Part shown: positions 5,694 through 6,165 of the stretch, one piece after another
Layout of the letters: each line of letters starts with the position of its first letter
How positions within the stretch are numbered: position 1 is the first letter of the stretch
Assembly (NCBI GenBank): GCA_036402175.1
Contig: DASWTK010000151.1
Coordinates: 1 to 6,165 of the forward strand
Origin: DASPKM01 sp036402175
GTDB taxonomy: Bacteria; Bacteroidota; Bacteroidia; Chitinophagales; Chitinophagaceae
Direction: 5' to 3'
DNA: 6,165 nt
The notes under the pieces: generated by a model
Told to the model about the DNA's origin: nothing
The model's database searches: none
The model's input: the letters and a program-made list of their open reading frames with translations, nothing else
Translations under genes and position numbers: made by a program

Positions 5694-6165
5694 ATGAACC
5701 CGATAACTCAAACCCGCCGCCAGCATGTACGAATGAATATAGTTTTTCAGATGTTAAGCAGGACAGCGCTGCTCATGTTGCTGGTTAATTTAACTCTACA
5801 GGCATCCGCCCAGCAATGCGACTGCCTGACAGATTTCCGGTTTGTGAAACAGCACATGGAAAAAAACCATCCCGCTTTTAATAGCGACATCAAAGATCCG
5901 AACCAACCGGCATACAAATCATTTGTTGCTTCGCTGGAAAAGAAAATCACGAACGATCCTGCAGGAAAATTCTGCATTGCATATCTGAAGCAATACATCT
6001 TATACCTGAAAGATCATCACATACACATTAATGGAAGCATCGTACAGGTCAGGGAAGATTCGATTCCGGCCGTGGAAGCCTTCCTTCGATCACCTGCTTA
6101 TCTTTCTACGGAAAGGATTGAAACCGACAGTGCAGCCGTAATAGAATATTTCCGTCAGCTAAAAG
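5694..6165 (+). CDS. Exported S41-peptidase-like protein, 3' end outside window
   Basis: From ATG 5694 the frame stays open to the window end (157 codons seen), so this is the N-terminal part of a longer protein. A signal peptide is clear: LSRTALLMLLVNLTLQASAQ at residues 21-40, probably cleaved after ASA. The mature protein starts QQCDC and continues LTDFRFVKQHMEKNHPAF, a helical segment, then FCIAYLKQYILYLKDHHIHI at 93-112. A CxC start, a helical D-F-x-x-x-x-x-x-E-x-N-H-P-x-F segment and a KDxHxxI motif are the pattern I recall from the N-terminal domain of Bacteroidota S41 (C-terminal processing protease family) peptidases. The PDZ-like and catalytic Ser/Lys regions would lie beyond the window, so activity cannot be judged. 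In-frame ATGs at 5733 and 5751 are alternative starts; 5751 gives the most compact signal peptide. It begins 25 bp after hutU with no clear promoter or terminator between, so read-through from hut is possible. Confidence 0.8.
   Translation, partial: MNPITQTRRQHVRMNIVFQMLSRTALLMLLVNLTLQASAQQCDCLTDFRFVKQHMEKNHPAFNSDIKDPNQPAYKSFVASLEKKITNDPAGKFCIAYLKQYILYLKDHHIHINGSIVQVREDSIPAVEAFLRSPAYLSTERIETDSAAVIEYFRQLK

Noticed and set aside
5747..5998. Minus-strand ORF of 83 codons
   Set aside because: It is antisense to the signal peptide and N-terminal domain of the peptidase-like gene, whose own frame is open to the window end.

Overview
The window looks like chromosomal DNA of a member of the Bacteroidota, probably close to Chitinophagaceae. 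Four things point that way. The intergenic regions carry the phylum's characteristic -7 promoter element TAnnTTTG (three copies, all reading TATTTTTG). Shine-Dalgarno sequences are absent before the start codons. The tRNA gene does not encode its CCA end. Several small exported proteins have signal peptides ending in Ala-x-Ala-Gln-type cleavage sites. This assignment is inferred from style, not from a database match.

Layout from left to right: (1) a minus-strand gene for a small, basic, Tyr-rich secreted protein (57-473); (2) about 420 bp without an intact gene, holding a possible frameshifted remnant of a small exported protein on the minus strand (621-807); (3) a minus-strand tRNA-Arg(TCT) gene (896-969) with its own promoter element; (4) a plus-strand gene for a small cytosolic protein of a Bacteroidota family of unknown function (1182-1529); (5) a bidirectional terminator hairpin (1546-1569) that it shares with (6) two minus-strand genes for Cys-rich exported proteins, 149 aa and 73 aa, each with ten cysteines and probably co-transcribed from one consensus promoter (2318-2348); (7) a 116-bp divergent intergenic region, then the plus-strand histidine-degradation genes hutH (histidine ammonia-lyase) and hutU (urocanate hydratase), 13 bp apart; (8) the 5' part of a gene for an exported protein resembling the N-terminal part of S41-family peptidases, cut by the window end.

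HutH and HutU catalyse the first two steps of histidine catabolism: histidine to urocanate plus ammonia, then urocanate to imidazolonepropionate. Both retain the catalytic residues visible by eye. The later genes (hutI, and hutG or ftcD) are not in the window; the next gene downstream is the peptidase-like one, so the pathway must be completed from elsewhere. The two Cys-rich proteins are the least explained part. Their composition and export signals suggest periplasmic or surface binding of soft metal ions, but nothing in the window proves it.
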